DNA of 64,000 nt from DATARH01 sp963847345 (GTDB lineage Bacteria; Pseudomonadota; Alphaproteobacteria; ATCC43930; CGMCC-115725), in NCBI GenBank assembly GCA_963847345.1, contig CAWJZU010000028.1:96393-160392 (forward strand), read 5' to 3'. Every line of letters starts with the position of its first letter. The stretch's first letter is position 1. Of the stretch, positions 18,031 to 26,038 are shown in pieces. The notes beneath the pieces were generated by a model. It worked only from the letters and a program-made list of their open reading frames with translations. It did not search any database and had not been told where the DNA came from. Both the position numbers and the translations under genes were made by a program.

Positions 18031-18456
18031 CTAAGCCGGCCCCTCGTAAAGTCGACACACCTCCGGCACGCCTTGGATACCCTGACACTTGCGATACAGC
18101 CGTTCGTCGGCCGTGACTAGTCCGCAGGACAGCATCTCGGCGGTGGCAAGATACATGCAGTCATAGGCCGGATGATCGAGCGCGAGCGAAATCCTGGTTG
18201 CTGGCTGCAATAACCGCCGCATCGGTTCGAGCCGAACACCGGCCCGCTCGAGCAGGCGCGCCGCGAGGATTGCCTCCGCCTCGGCGAGTTCGTTCCGCCT
18301 GACCTTTTTCCACAAAATATTGGCACATTCCGCGATCAGTAGGTCGGGTGCGAATAGCGGGCTTTGCCGAAGTAAAAGGGCGTGGTCGGTCCCGCTTTCC
18401 TGGATAACCCATTTGATCGCAACGCTGGCATCGATGACGATGCGGTCAGCGTTCAT
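18031..18456 (-). CDS. vapC: VapC-type PIN domain ribonuclease toxin
   Basis: 141 aa. PIN-domain acidic residues are in place: VIDASVAIKWV near the start (Asp8), APDLLIAECANILWK (Glu near 44), LDHPAYDCMYLATAEM (Asp near 93 and 98) and LVTADERLYRK (Asp near 116). Such toxins cut tRNA or rRNA and are held inactive by a partner antitoxin. It overlaps the antitoxin gene by 11 bases and is downstream of it, the usual order. The RNA target is unknown. The module probably contributes to stress response or locus maintenance. Confidence 0.9.
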   Translation of the reverse strand: MNADRIVIDASVAIKWVIQESGTDHALLLRQSPLFAPDLLIAECANILWKKVRRNELAEAEAILAARLLERAGVRLEPMRRLLQPATRISLALDHPAYDCMYLATAEMLSCGLVTADERLYRKCQGIQGVPEVCRLYEGPA

Positions 18457-18682
18457 CTCGTCCTTCGCGCTGTAGCTTCTCGGCCGGTGTATGCCGCCGT
18501 TCCGCGGTCAGCGCGCGCAACTCGGCGGCCAGATCGTCGAAGGACAGCTCCTCTTCGGCGCCCAAGACCTGCCGGAGAATGTCGCGCACTTCCGCCTCGG
18601 CGGAGTGCCCATGACGGGCTGCTCGCCGCTTGAGCCGCGCAAGCAGTTCGTCATCAAGATTTCGGACGCTCATGCTTGCCAT
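18446..18682 (-). CDS. vapB: VapB/FitA-type ribbon-helix-helix antitoxin
   Basis: 78 aa. The N-terminal SMSVRNLDDELLARLKRRAA is a ribbon-helix-helix DNA-binding domain of the FitA/Phd-like group, with the HGHSAEAEVRDILRQVL segment completing it. The charged C-terminal half (residues 45-78) should wrap the VapC toxin. Antitoxins of this type repress their own promoter, expected in the 170 bp before the mdh gene. It is upstream of and overlapping vapC. Confidence 0.88.
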   Translation of the reverse strand: MASMSVRNLDDELLARLKRRAARHGHSAEAEVRDILRQVLGAEEELSFDDLAAELRALTAERRHTPAEKLQREGRDER

Positions 18683-18853
18683 CGCTTCCTCTTGATCGCA
18701 TTGATGGTAATGATAGCGTACGATTGCACCCGGAACAAGCTGGCCTCGCCCGGTTTACTCGTGGTGCTGTCCCGCTTCTGCGTTGCCGCCTCCGGCAAAT
18801 CGCGCTAAGACCCGCGCCAACTCGCGCCCGCACGCCATCCGGAGGGTTATGTC

Positions 18854-19820
18854 ATGGCACGCAACAAGATCGCTCTGATCGGCGCCGGCCAGATCGGCGG
18901 CACACTGGCCCTCCTGGCCGGGCTCAAGGAATTGGGCGATGTCGTGCTGTTCGACGTCGTCGACGGCATCCCCCAGGGCAAGGCGCTCGACATCGTGCAG
19001 GGCTCCTCGATCGAGGGCTACGACGCGGCGATCACCGGCGCCAACGACTACAGCGCAATCAAGGGCGCCGACGTGATCATTGTAACGGCTGGCGTGCCGC
19101 GCAAGCCCGGCATGAGCCGCGACGATTTGATCGGCATCAACACCAAGATCGTCGGCGAGGTCGGGGCCGGCATCAAGACGCACGCGCCGGACGCATTCGT
19201 CATCACGATCACCAATCCGCTCGACGCGATGGTCTGGGTAATGAAGGAGGCGACCGGCTTCCCGGCCAACCGGGTCGTCGGCATGGCCGGGGTGCTCGAC
19301 AGCGCGCGGTTTCGCTTTTTCCTGGCCGAGGAATTCGGCGTCTCGGTCGAGGACGTGACGGCTTTCGTGCTCGGCGGCCATGGTGACACGATGGTGCCGC
19401 TGATCCGCTATTCGACCGTGGCCGGCATTCCGCTGCCCGATCTTGTCAAGATGGGCTGGACGACGCACGAAAGGCTTGACCAAATCGTGCAGCGCACCCG
19501 CGACGGCGGCGCCGAAATCGTCAATTTCCTGAAGACCGGCTCGGCTTTTTACGCCCCGGCGAGCGCCGCGATCGTGATGGCCGAGTCGTATCTGCGCGAC
19601 AAGAAGCGCGTGCTGCCCTGCGCCGCACTTGCTGACCGGCCAGTACGGCGTCAACGACCTTTACGTCGGCGTGCCGGTCGTGATCGGCGCCGGCGGCATC
19701 GAGCGGATCGTCGAAATCAGCCTCAACGCCGAGGAAAAGGCGGCGTTCGACCAGTCCTGCACCGCGGTAAGGACGCTGGTCGATATCGCGAAGAGAATGC
19801 GCCAGACCGCCTCTGCCTGA
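18854..19820 (+). pseudogene. mdh: Malate dehydrogenase (LDH-like type), one frameshift
   Basis: Converts malate and NAD+ to oxaloacetate in the TCA cycle. GGAGGG precedes the ATG at 18854. The first frame has KIALIGAGQIGGTLALLAG, TAGVPRKPGMSRDDLIG, TITNPLDAMVWVMKE, the substrate Arg in DSARFRFFLAEEFG and the catalytic His in VLGGHGDTMVPLI. Homology leaves this frame after VLPCAA at about 19627 and resumes in the next one as LTGQYGVNDLYVGVPVVIGA to a normal end near 19820. Deleting one base at about 19627 gives 321 aa, the usual length. Since mdh is normally essential, a sequencing insertion is more likely than loss, but this is unproven. Confidence 0.9.
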
Positions 19821-19969
19821 CGCCGCCGGCAGGCGGCCGCGCTCCATCGGGATCTTCGCGAATATACGATTTTCCTCATGCCGGGCGCGACCCGTGGGCC
19901 TGCAGGATCTTTGATCCCTCGGCATCTCAAGCATCCGCCATATACTCGGTGCGCAGAGCTATTACGCCG

Positions 19970-20467
19970 GTCTTCGGGTCGCCCCTCTCCATTGTTAATC
20001 GCGAAGAGGACTTGCGGCAACGGGGTCTTGGCGAAAGCGTCGCCGTCCAGCATCCGGCCTTTAAGGTCGGGGGCGGCGAGGCTGGCGGCGTTGGCGACAG
20101 AGGAGGCCATCAGGTCGGCGTAGCCGCCAAAGGCAAAGCTCTTTGCAAAGTTCTGGAAATCGGCAACCTTTGTGGTGCCCATCGCTTCCATGTCGAGCAT
20201 GCGGACGTAAAAGCGCGAGGGCGCGTCGAGATCGCGCCAGGCGTCGCGGGAGAACCCCTCAGGCACCAGCAAGCCGTTCGCTACCTGCGCCGCGTAGTCG
20301 ACGAGGTCTCGGATCATTGTGCGTTCGCCCTTGCCGAGTTTCCGGTACAGGTCCCGGTCGAGCGGCTGGCGGTCGATGCTGGAATAGGAGGTGACGATTT
20401 GCAGCGCGGCGGCATAGGCCGCGAGTGTCAAATCGCCGTCGGTGTAGAGCCGACCACAACGGCTGGT
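19970..20467 (-). pseudogene. C-terminal fragment of a DUF1156-type DNA methylase
   Basis: The minus frame from about 20467 reads CGRLYTDGDLTLAAYAAAL, then VDYAAQVANGLLVPEGF, FYVRMLDMEAMGTTKVADFQ and SFAFGGYADLMAS. This matches the C-terminal part of large (about 900 aa) DUF1156 adenine-specific methylases found in predicted anti-phage loci with DUF499 or DUF3780 proteins. A TAA stops the frame just upstream at about 20470 and homology ends near 19970, so only about 165 residues survive, without the catalytic domain. No partner gene remains. It is a relic of a lost defence locus, placed between mdh and the hyf operon. Confidence 0.6.
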
Positions 20468-20730
20468 AATTTACGCCGTGCGGAAATCCGCAAATAGAGC
20501 ACCTGTCGGCAGGAAGCAAACGACAGCTTTCCACCCGAGAGGGCCCAACCGCAACCGGGGAATGAGAATGACTGCTTTGCGGCGGCTGCGGGCGCCAACC
20601 CCGGCAAAGTCGGCGGCCGGAGTGCGCCGATTCCAGACATATTCGCGACCCGCTCGGGAGCGCAAGCCTAAAACGAAAACGGCAAATCCGTTATCCCGGA
20701 GACGGCTCCGCTTAACGACGCTACTGCATC

Positions 20731-21498
20731 TCAGCCCGATAGCTCGGCGCGGCCAAGAAGCCGCAACAGACCGTCGAGCATGGTGATTGGGTGCGGTGGA
20801 CAACCCGGGATGTAGAGATCGACCGGGAGCAGGTCTTCGACGCCGTCCGCGACCTCGGCGCGGCCGCGGAACAGACCACCGGAAATGGCGCACGCGCCGG
20901 CGGCGATAACCAGCCTCGGGTTGGCTACCGCTTCGTAGGTGATCAGAAGGGCCTCGCGCATGTTCTCGGTCACCGGCCCGGTGACCAGGATGCCGTCCGC
21001 ATGGCGCGGCGAGGCGACGAATTCGATGCCGAACCGGCCGGCGTCGAACACGACGTTGCCCAGCGCGTTGGCCTCGACCTCGCAACCGTTGCAGCCGCCG
21101 GCACTGACCTGGCGCAAACGCAGCGACCGACCCACGATCCGCAGCAGCTCGCGTCCCAATGCTTCGACCCGCGGCCGCGCGGCGTCGGTCAGGATCAGGT
21201 CGGCGCGACGCGAACCGGCAATCCGCCAGTCGCGGGTGAAGGAGATTGCGCCAGTCGGGCAGCCGGCGACGCATTCGGCGCAGAAGATGCATCGGCCGAG
21301 ATCGACAGCTAGCCCGGCTTCGCCGACGGTCAATGCCTCGGTCGGGCAGGCTGCGACACAGTCGCGGCAGCCGCTGACGCAGCGCGCTGGGTCTATTTCG
21401 GGCCGGCCGCGGAACAGGGCCGGGAGGACGGGGTCCTCGGCCGGATAGGAAGCGGTGCGGTACCCTTGCCGGGCGCGGGCCAACAGCGTTTTGAACAT
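20731..21498 (-). CDS. hyfI: Ferredoxin-HyfI/NuoB-like fusion subunit of the Ehr complex
   Basis: 255 aa. Residues about 28-85 hold two [4Fe-4S] motifs (CVSGCRDCVAACP and CIFCAECVAGCP). Residues about 125-250 are the small subunit (NuoB/HyfI) with GCNGCEVEANALGN, GPVTENMREALLI, IAAGACAISGGLF and PGCPPHPITMLDG, which supplies all four ligands of an N2-like cluster. Normally the ferredoxin (HyfA/HyfH) and HyfI are separate proteins; here they are fused. It is the last gene of the operon, 14 bp after hyfG. The ATG at 21498 opens the homology; the ribosome-binding site is weak. Role: electron transfer into the membrane arm. An ion-pumping, non-hydrogenase function is inferred from hyfG. Confidence 0.85.
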   Translation of the reverse strand: MFKTLLARARQGYRTASYPAEDPVLPALFRGRPEIDPARCVSGCRDCVAACPTEALTVGEAGLAVDLGRCIFCAECVAGCPTGAISFTRDWRIAGSRRADLILTDAARPRVEALGRELLRIVGRSLRLRQVSAGGCNGCEVEANALGNVVFDAGRFGIEFVASPRHADGILVTGPVTENMREALLITYEAVANPRLVIAAGACAISGGLFRGRAEVADGVEDLLPVDLYIPGCPPHPITMLDGLLRLLGRAELSG

Positions 21499-21512
21499 CG
21501 ACGATCGCTCGC

Positions 21513-22990
21513 CTACAAATCGTGGCCGCAATACGACAAGTTGAAGCTCTTGTTGCAGAGCGGAAAATCGAGGATCGCCTGGTCGCGCATTGCGATTGCC
21601 AACGCGAACCAATTGCGGAACGACGGATCGACGATCCGGTACTGGGCGAAACGCCCATGGGCATCGGTCACTGCGATGTGAACGATTTCACCGCGCCAGC
21701 CTTCGACAAGCGACAAGACTACGGCATCCGGCATCGGCGCCGCGACCGGCTGTCGCGCCGGCCCATCGCCGGGGTCGTCGAGCGCTTCGTTCAGGAACGC
21801 GACCGAATGCTCGATCTCGCGCCAGCGCTGCATCGCGCGGGCGAAGACATCGCCGTCGCTCCCGACTGCCACTTGCGGCCGTCGACGGGCGAACAGCGGC
21901 TCCGGGAAATCGCGGCGCGCGTCCAGGTCGACGCCGCTGGCGCGTGCCGCCGGACCGACCGCGCCAAGGTCGCGGGCGGCTTCCTGCGTCAGGATCGCAG
22001 TCGTCTCGAAGCGCGCCCGCAGCGACGACGATTTCCACATCAACCCCACGGCATTGCGCATGTCGCGCTCGGCCGCAGCGAGCCGCGACCGCAATTCGGC
22101 GAAACGCTCGGGTCGCAGATCATGCGTGACGCCGCCCGGGCGCACCCAGCCGCGGCCGAGCCGACTGCCGCACAGCTCGCGCGGTCAGATTCAGCGCGTC
22201 GCCGCGCAGCCGGCCGCAATAGGCGGCGGCCGGCAGAAACCCGACATCGCCGGCCAGCGCCCCGAGATCGCCGATATGGTTGGCGATTCGTTCCAGCTCC
22301 AATGCTATCGCGCGCAAGGTCAGGGCGCGCGGCGAGCAGGTGACGCCGGCCAGGCCTTCCAACGCCTGGCAATAGGCGATCGCGTGGCCGATCGAGGTAT
22401 CGCCGGCGGCGGTTTCGGCCAGGTGGATGCTTGTCTTGTGCGGCCCACCGACGCAGCGCCGCCTCGACACCGCGGTGCTGGTAGCCGAGCGCGGTTTCGA
22501 GATGGAGGACGCGCTCGCCGTGGCAATTGAAGCGAAAATGCCCGGGTTCGATCACGCCCGCATGCACCGGCCCGACCGCGACCTCGTGGATCTCCTCACC
22601 GGAGACCCTAAAGAAATCGACCTGGCCGATCGGCGGGCCGCCGAGCGGGAAACGGACCGGCTTCAGCCAGGGATGGCCGGTCGGCTCGATCTCGAATTGC
22701 TCGAAGATCTCGCGCTCGAAATAGTGCGCCGACGGGCATTCCGGCGTCAGCGCCGGGTAGCTGCCGGTTACATCGGCGGCGAAGAGGCCGATCTCGCCGC
22801 CCCGGTCGTCGGCCAGCGCGGCCAGGAGCCGGGTCGCGGTCGCCGTGCGGCACGCATCCCGCCGAGAAACAGCAGCCTGCGACCAGCCGCGACACCTTCC
22901 AGAATCTCGCGGCGGAAGGCAGCGATCTCCAGCACCGGGATGCGCGACCAGCGGCAGCGGCGCGGTGTTGCGGACGGTGGCGATCGGCAT
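21513..22990 (-). pseudogene. hyfG: HyfG/NuoCD-like large subunit of the Ehr complex, several frameshifts
   Basis: The reconstructed frame starts at 22990 (PIATVRNTAPLPLVA) and must be shifted near 22943, 22860, 22437 and 22180 to follow homology: VLEIAAFRREILEGVAAG, GEIGLFAADVTGSYPAL, VAVGPVHAGVIEPGHFRFN, HLAETAAGDTSIGHAIAYCQ, ELCGSRLGRGWVRPGGVTHD and, at the end, AILDFPLCNKSFNLSYCGHD. Both CxxC pairs that bind Ni-Fe in real hydrogenases are missing, so this subunit has no Ni site and belongs to the Ehr type. The four neighbours upstream are intact. The indels fall in GC repeats and no in-frame stop remains after correction, so they may be read errors. Confidence 0.75.
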
Positions 22991-22995
22991 TGCGG

Positions 22996-24468
22996 TCAGC
23001 CGCCGACAATCGCCGCGGCCCGCCCGATCGCATCGAGTAGCGGCAGCGGCATCCATAGGCCGAGCACCAGCAGCAGGCCGACCGCGACGGCGACGATCGG
23101 AACTCCGAGGTGGCTGTCACGCGGTAGACGGATGCTGGGCGCCGCGGAGCCGTAGGTCATGTCGATCAGGTGCCGCAACGCCGCAATGAACACGACACCG
23201 CTGGCGGCGAGGAACAACAGCAGCGCCGGCCAAGCGCCGGTTCCGACCGCGGCCCGCAGCAGCTGATATTCGCTCATGAAAATCGAGAATGGCGCCACTC
23301 CGATCAGCGCCAGGAGGCTGACCAGCAGCGCCGCGCCCCACAACCGGTCGGCGCGCAAAGCCCCAGCGATTCGGTGCATGTCGTGACTGCCGAAACGCTG
23401 CCCGAGGCGCCCGACCGCGAAGAAGGCCAGCGACTTGCAGACCGAATGGTTCAGCGTGTGGAACAGCGCAACGAAGGCGCCGAGCGGCCCCAGCCCATAG
23501 CCGAGGGTGATGATCCCCATATGCTCGACGCTGCTGTAGGCGAGCAGGCGTTTGGCGTCGCGCTGGAAAACGATGAACCCGGCCGCCACCACGATCGACA
23601 GCACGCCGAAGGCGATCAAGAGGCCGTTGGCGAAATCGGCCCCGAGCGCATGCTGCGCCGGCGGCACGAAACGCATGATGCAGTAGAGCGCGGTATTGAG
23701 CAGAAATCCGGAAAACATTGCGGACACCGGGGCCGGCGCCTGGCTGTGCGCGTCCGGCAGCCAGGAATGGATCGGCGCCAGCCCGGCCTTGGTGCCATAT
23801 CCAACCAGCACGAAGACGAAGGCGAACTTCATCAGCGTAGGATCCAGCCGCGTGTCGGGCGCGGCGACATGGGTCCAGAACAGCGCCTCGGCCGCCGCAT
23901 TGCCGGATTGGATCGAGGCCGCGGTGAGCAAGGTCCCCATGAACGCGAAGGCAATGCCGATTGAGCAGATGATCAGGTATTTCCACATCGCTTCCAGCGA
24001 CAGGCTGGTCGGGTGGAGTGAGATCAGGAAAGCGGTGAGCAGCGTTGTCGCTTCCATCCCGACCCACATGACCCCGAGATTGTGCGACATCAGCACAAGC
24101 AGCATCGCCGCCTCGGCCCCCAGCCACAGCGCGCCGAAGCGACGGGCGATGGCGCGGCCGAAATTGTGTTCGGCGGCCTCGCTCGCGAAATAGATGGCGG
24201 CGAAGGCAGAGCTCAGCGCGAACACGAGGGCCAGCACGACGATGTGGAAAGCCGAGAAGGCGTCGACATAAAACCACTCGTCGGCGCCGGTTACGTAGCC
24301 CCTGCCGGCGAGCACGCCAGCCCACAGGTCGATCGCCAGCACCAGTTCGAGCAGCGCGATCGTGACGATCGCCGCCAGCACATCACGCGGCCGATTGAGC
24401 ACAAGGGACAGGATGGCCCCGGCGACCGGCAAAACCAGCATTGCGATCAGGCTCTGCTCGGCGAACAC
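22996..24468 (-). CDS. hyfF: HyfF-like antiporter-type (NuoN/MrpD family) membrane subunit
   Basis: 490 aa, about 14 membrane helices. A GTG at 24468, five bases after the hyfE stop, is preferred: it starts FAEQSLIAMLVLPVAGAILS, whereas upstream frame is out of register with family. Conserved pieces include SHNLGVMWVGMEATTLLTAF, YGTKAGLAPIHSWLPDAHS (Lys and His of the proton channel), KRLLAYSSVEHMGIITLG and HTLNHSVCKSLAFFAVG. These antiporter-like subunits carry ions across the membrane in complex I and energy-converting hydrogenases. Operon position is between hyfE and hyfG. Confidence 0.93.
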   Translation of the reverse strand: MFAEQSLIAMLVLPVAGAILSLVLNRPRDVLAAIVTIALLELVLAIDLWAGVLAGRGYVTGADEWFYVDAFSAFHIVVLALVFALSSAFAAIYFASEAAEHNFGRAIARRFGALWLGAEAAMLLVLMSHNLGVMWVGMEATTLLTAFLISLHPTSLSLEAMWKYLIICSIGIAFAFMGTLLTAASIQSGNAAAEALFWTHVAAPDTRLDPTLMKFAFVFVLVGYGTKAGLAPIHSWLPDAHSQAPAPVSAMFSGFLLNTALYCIMRFVPPAQHALGADFANGLLIAFGVLSIVVAAGFIVFQRDAKRLLAYSSVEHMGIITLGYGLGPLGAFVALFHTLNHSVCKSLAFFAVGRLGQRFGSHDMHRIAGALRADRLWGAALLVSLLALIGVAPFSIFMSEYQLLRAAVGTGAWPALLLFLAASGVVFIAALRHLIDMTYGSAAPSIRLPRDSHLGVPIVAVAVGLLLVLGLWMPLPLLDAIGRAAAIVGG

Positions 24469-24473
24469 GATGC

Positions 24474-25127
24474 CTAGCCCCGCAACGCCGTCAGCCGGTC
24501 GATGTCCATCGACCCGAATTCGCGGTTGATGTGGAAGATCGCGATGCCCATGACGAACACCCCGACAAACGCGTCGAGGAGCACCCCAAGCTCGACGAGC
24601 AGCGGCGTGCCGACCACCGTGATCACGCCAAACAGGAAGATACCGTTCTCCAGCACGAGATAGCCGATCACCTGCATCAACGCCTTTTTGCGGCTGATGA
24701 TCAGGAACAGGCCGACCAGGATCAGGAAGATCGACGTGACCAGCATGGCGAACGGGGCGCGGGCGAGCGCCGGCTTCATCTCCAGGCCAAGCCACACGGA
24801 CAGACCGAGAGCAAGAATGCCGAACAGGATCGAGGCGATGTAGCCGACGAACGGGTCAACCTCGCGGCTGAAATCGGCGCGGGCGCGGATGCCCAGCAGC
24901 AGCCACGGAAACACAACGCCCTTCAGCGCGATGTTGCCGGCGGACAACAGCACGGCGCGCAGGCTGAAGTTGTCATCCGGCACGATCAGCGGCACCAGGC
25001 CGAACATGATGCCCTGCAGCGACAGCCAGCGGATGCAGGCGCCAATCCGGCTGGTTCCGAGCAAGGCGAAGCAACTCAGCAAGCCGATCGCCTGGATCGT
25101 GTTCAGCAATGACAGTGTCGGGGTCAT
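24474..25127 (-). CDS. hyfE: HyfE-like (NuoK-related) membrane subunit
   Basis: 217 aa with about six to seven helices. Regions QAIGLLSCFALLGTSRIGA, ALKGVVFPWLLLGIRARA, REVDPFVGYIASILFGIL and KALMQVIGYLVLENGIFL match HyfE/HycD-associated subunits, including the conserved Glu in VLENGIF that is equivalent to the NuoK channel Glu. It overlaps hyfC by 4 bp and is 5 bp before hyfF. Part of the membrane arm. Confidence 0.93.
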   Translation of the reverse strand: MTPTLSLLNTIQAIGLLSCFALLGTSRIGACIRWLSLQGIMFGLVPLIVPDDNFSLRAVLLSAGNIALKGVVFPWLLLGIRARADFSREVDPFVGYIASILFGILALGLSVWLGLEMKPALARAPFAMLVTSIFLILVGLFLIISRKKALMQVIGYLVLENGIFLFGVITVVGTPLLVELGVLLDAFVGVFVMGIAIFHINREFGSMDIDRLTALRG

Positions 25128-26035
25128 GCCAGGATCACGATGAAGCCGACGGCGGACAGGGTCGCGGCGCCGACGATGAACTGCGGCACCTTCAGGAGCC
25201 GGTATCTGGCCATTGCCAATTCAATCATGCCGATGACGGCACCGAGCACGGCCATGCCCAGCAGCATTGCCGGCAGGCAGAGCCACCACTCGCCGCGCGC
25301 CGGCAGCACGAGACCGACCAGCATGCTGCCGACCAGCCACAGCTTCAGCGCGGCGGCATATTGGATGCAGGCGAAATCGGGCCCGCTATGATCGAGCACC
25401 ATGACCTCGTGGATCATCGTCAGTTCGAGATGCGTCGTCGGGTCATCGACCGGCACGCGGCTGTTCTCGACCAGTTCGAGGACCAGCAGGGTCATCGCGA
25501 CCAATGCGAGGCTCGGTAACGCCGCGGCCCACAGCGCGGGAGTCAGCGCGCCGTAGATCGCGGTCAGCGACATTGCCCCCGCGGCCCGCGCCAGCGTCGC
25601 CAGCGCCAGCAGCAGCGCCGGCTCGGCCAGCACCGCGAAATGCGCCTCGCGGCTGGCCCCCATGCCTTCGAAGCTCGACCCCGTGTCGAGGGCTGCCAGA
25701 ACGGTGACGAAACGGCCGAGGGCCAACAGGCCGACCAGAACGATCATGTCGCCGGAAAAGCTCACCGGCGCCGCGATGCCGCCAAGCGGCGCGACGAGCA
25801 GCGCCGCCGCCAGGGCACCAAGATTTGCGACCGGCCCGACACGAAATACCCAGCTCGTCACCTCGCCGTAGACAGCGCCGCGCCGCAGCGCCTTTACAGC
25901 ATCGCGATACGGCTGCAGCAGCGGCGGGCCGCGGCGGCCGGCGACGAACGCCTTGGTGCGGTTGACGATACCGAGCAACAGCGGTGCTAGGACAAGAGCA
26001 CACAGCGGCGGCAGGAGCGATGCGGGGCTGACCAC
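25124..26035 (-). CDS. hyfC: HyfC-like (NuoH-related) membrane subunit
   Basis: 303 aa, about eight helices. Signature segments are VNRTKAFVAGRRGPPLLQPY (the quinone-chamber loop type), FEGMGASREAHFAVLAEPAL and LVENSRVPVDDPTTHLELTM, with the conserved acidic residues near HLELTMIHEVMVLDHSGPDF. NuoH-like subunits anchor the hydrophilic arm to the ion-pumping arm. It overlaps hyfE by 4 bp; the gap to hyfB is 3 bp. Intact. Confidence 0.94.
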   Translation of the reverse strand: MVSPASLLPPLCALVLAPLLLGIVNRTKAFVAGRRGPPLLQPYRDAVKALRRGAVYGEVTSWVFRVGPVANLGALAAALLVAPLGGIAAPVSFSGDMIVLVGLLALGRFVTVLAALDTGSSFEGMGASREAHFAVLAEPALLLALATLARAAGAMSLTAIYGALTPALWAAALPSLALVAMTLLVLELVENSRVPVDDPTTHLELTMIHEVMVLDHSGPDFACIQYAAALKLWLVGSMLVGLVLPARGEWWLCLPAMLLGMAVLGAVIGMIELAMARYRLLKVPQFIVGAATLSAVGFIVILA

Positions 26036-26038
26036 GGC

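Noticed and set aside
18854..20497. 547-codon frame as one extended Mdh-fusion protein
   Set aside because: Homology to Mdh continues in another frame after 19627 and stops normally at 19820; the rest of the long frame resembles nothing.
20478..20786. Plus-strand small basic protein between the DUF1156 relic and hyfI
   Set aside because: Low-complexity Arg/Pro composition, no ribosome-binding site and overlap with hyfI point to a shadow frame; the roughly 260 bp are treated as non-coding.
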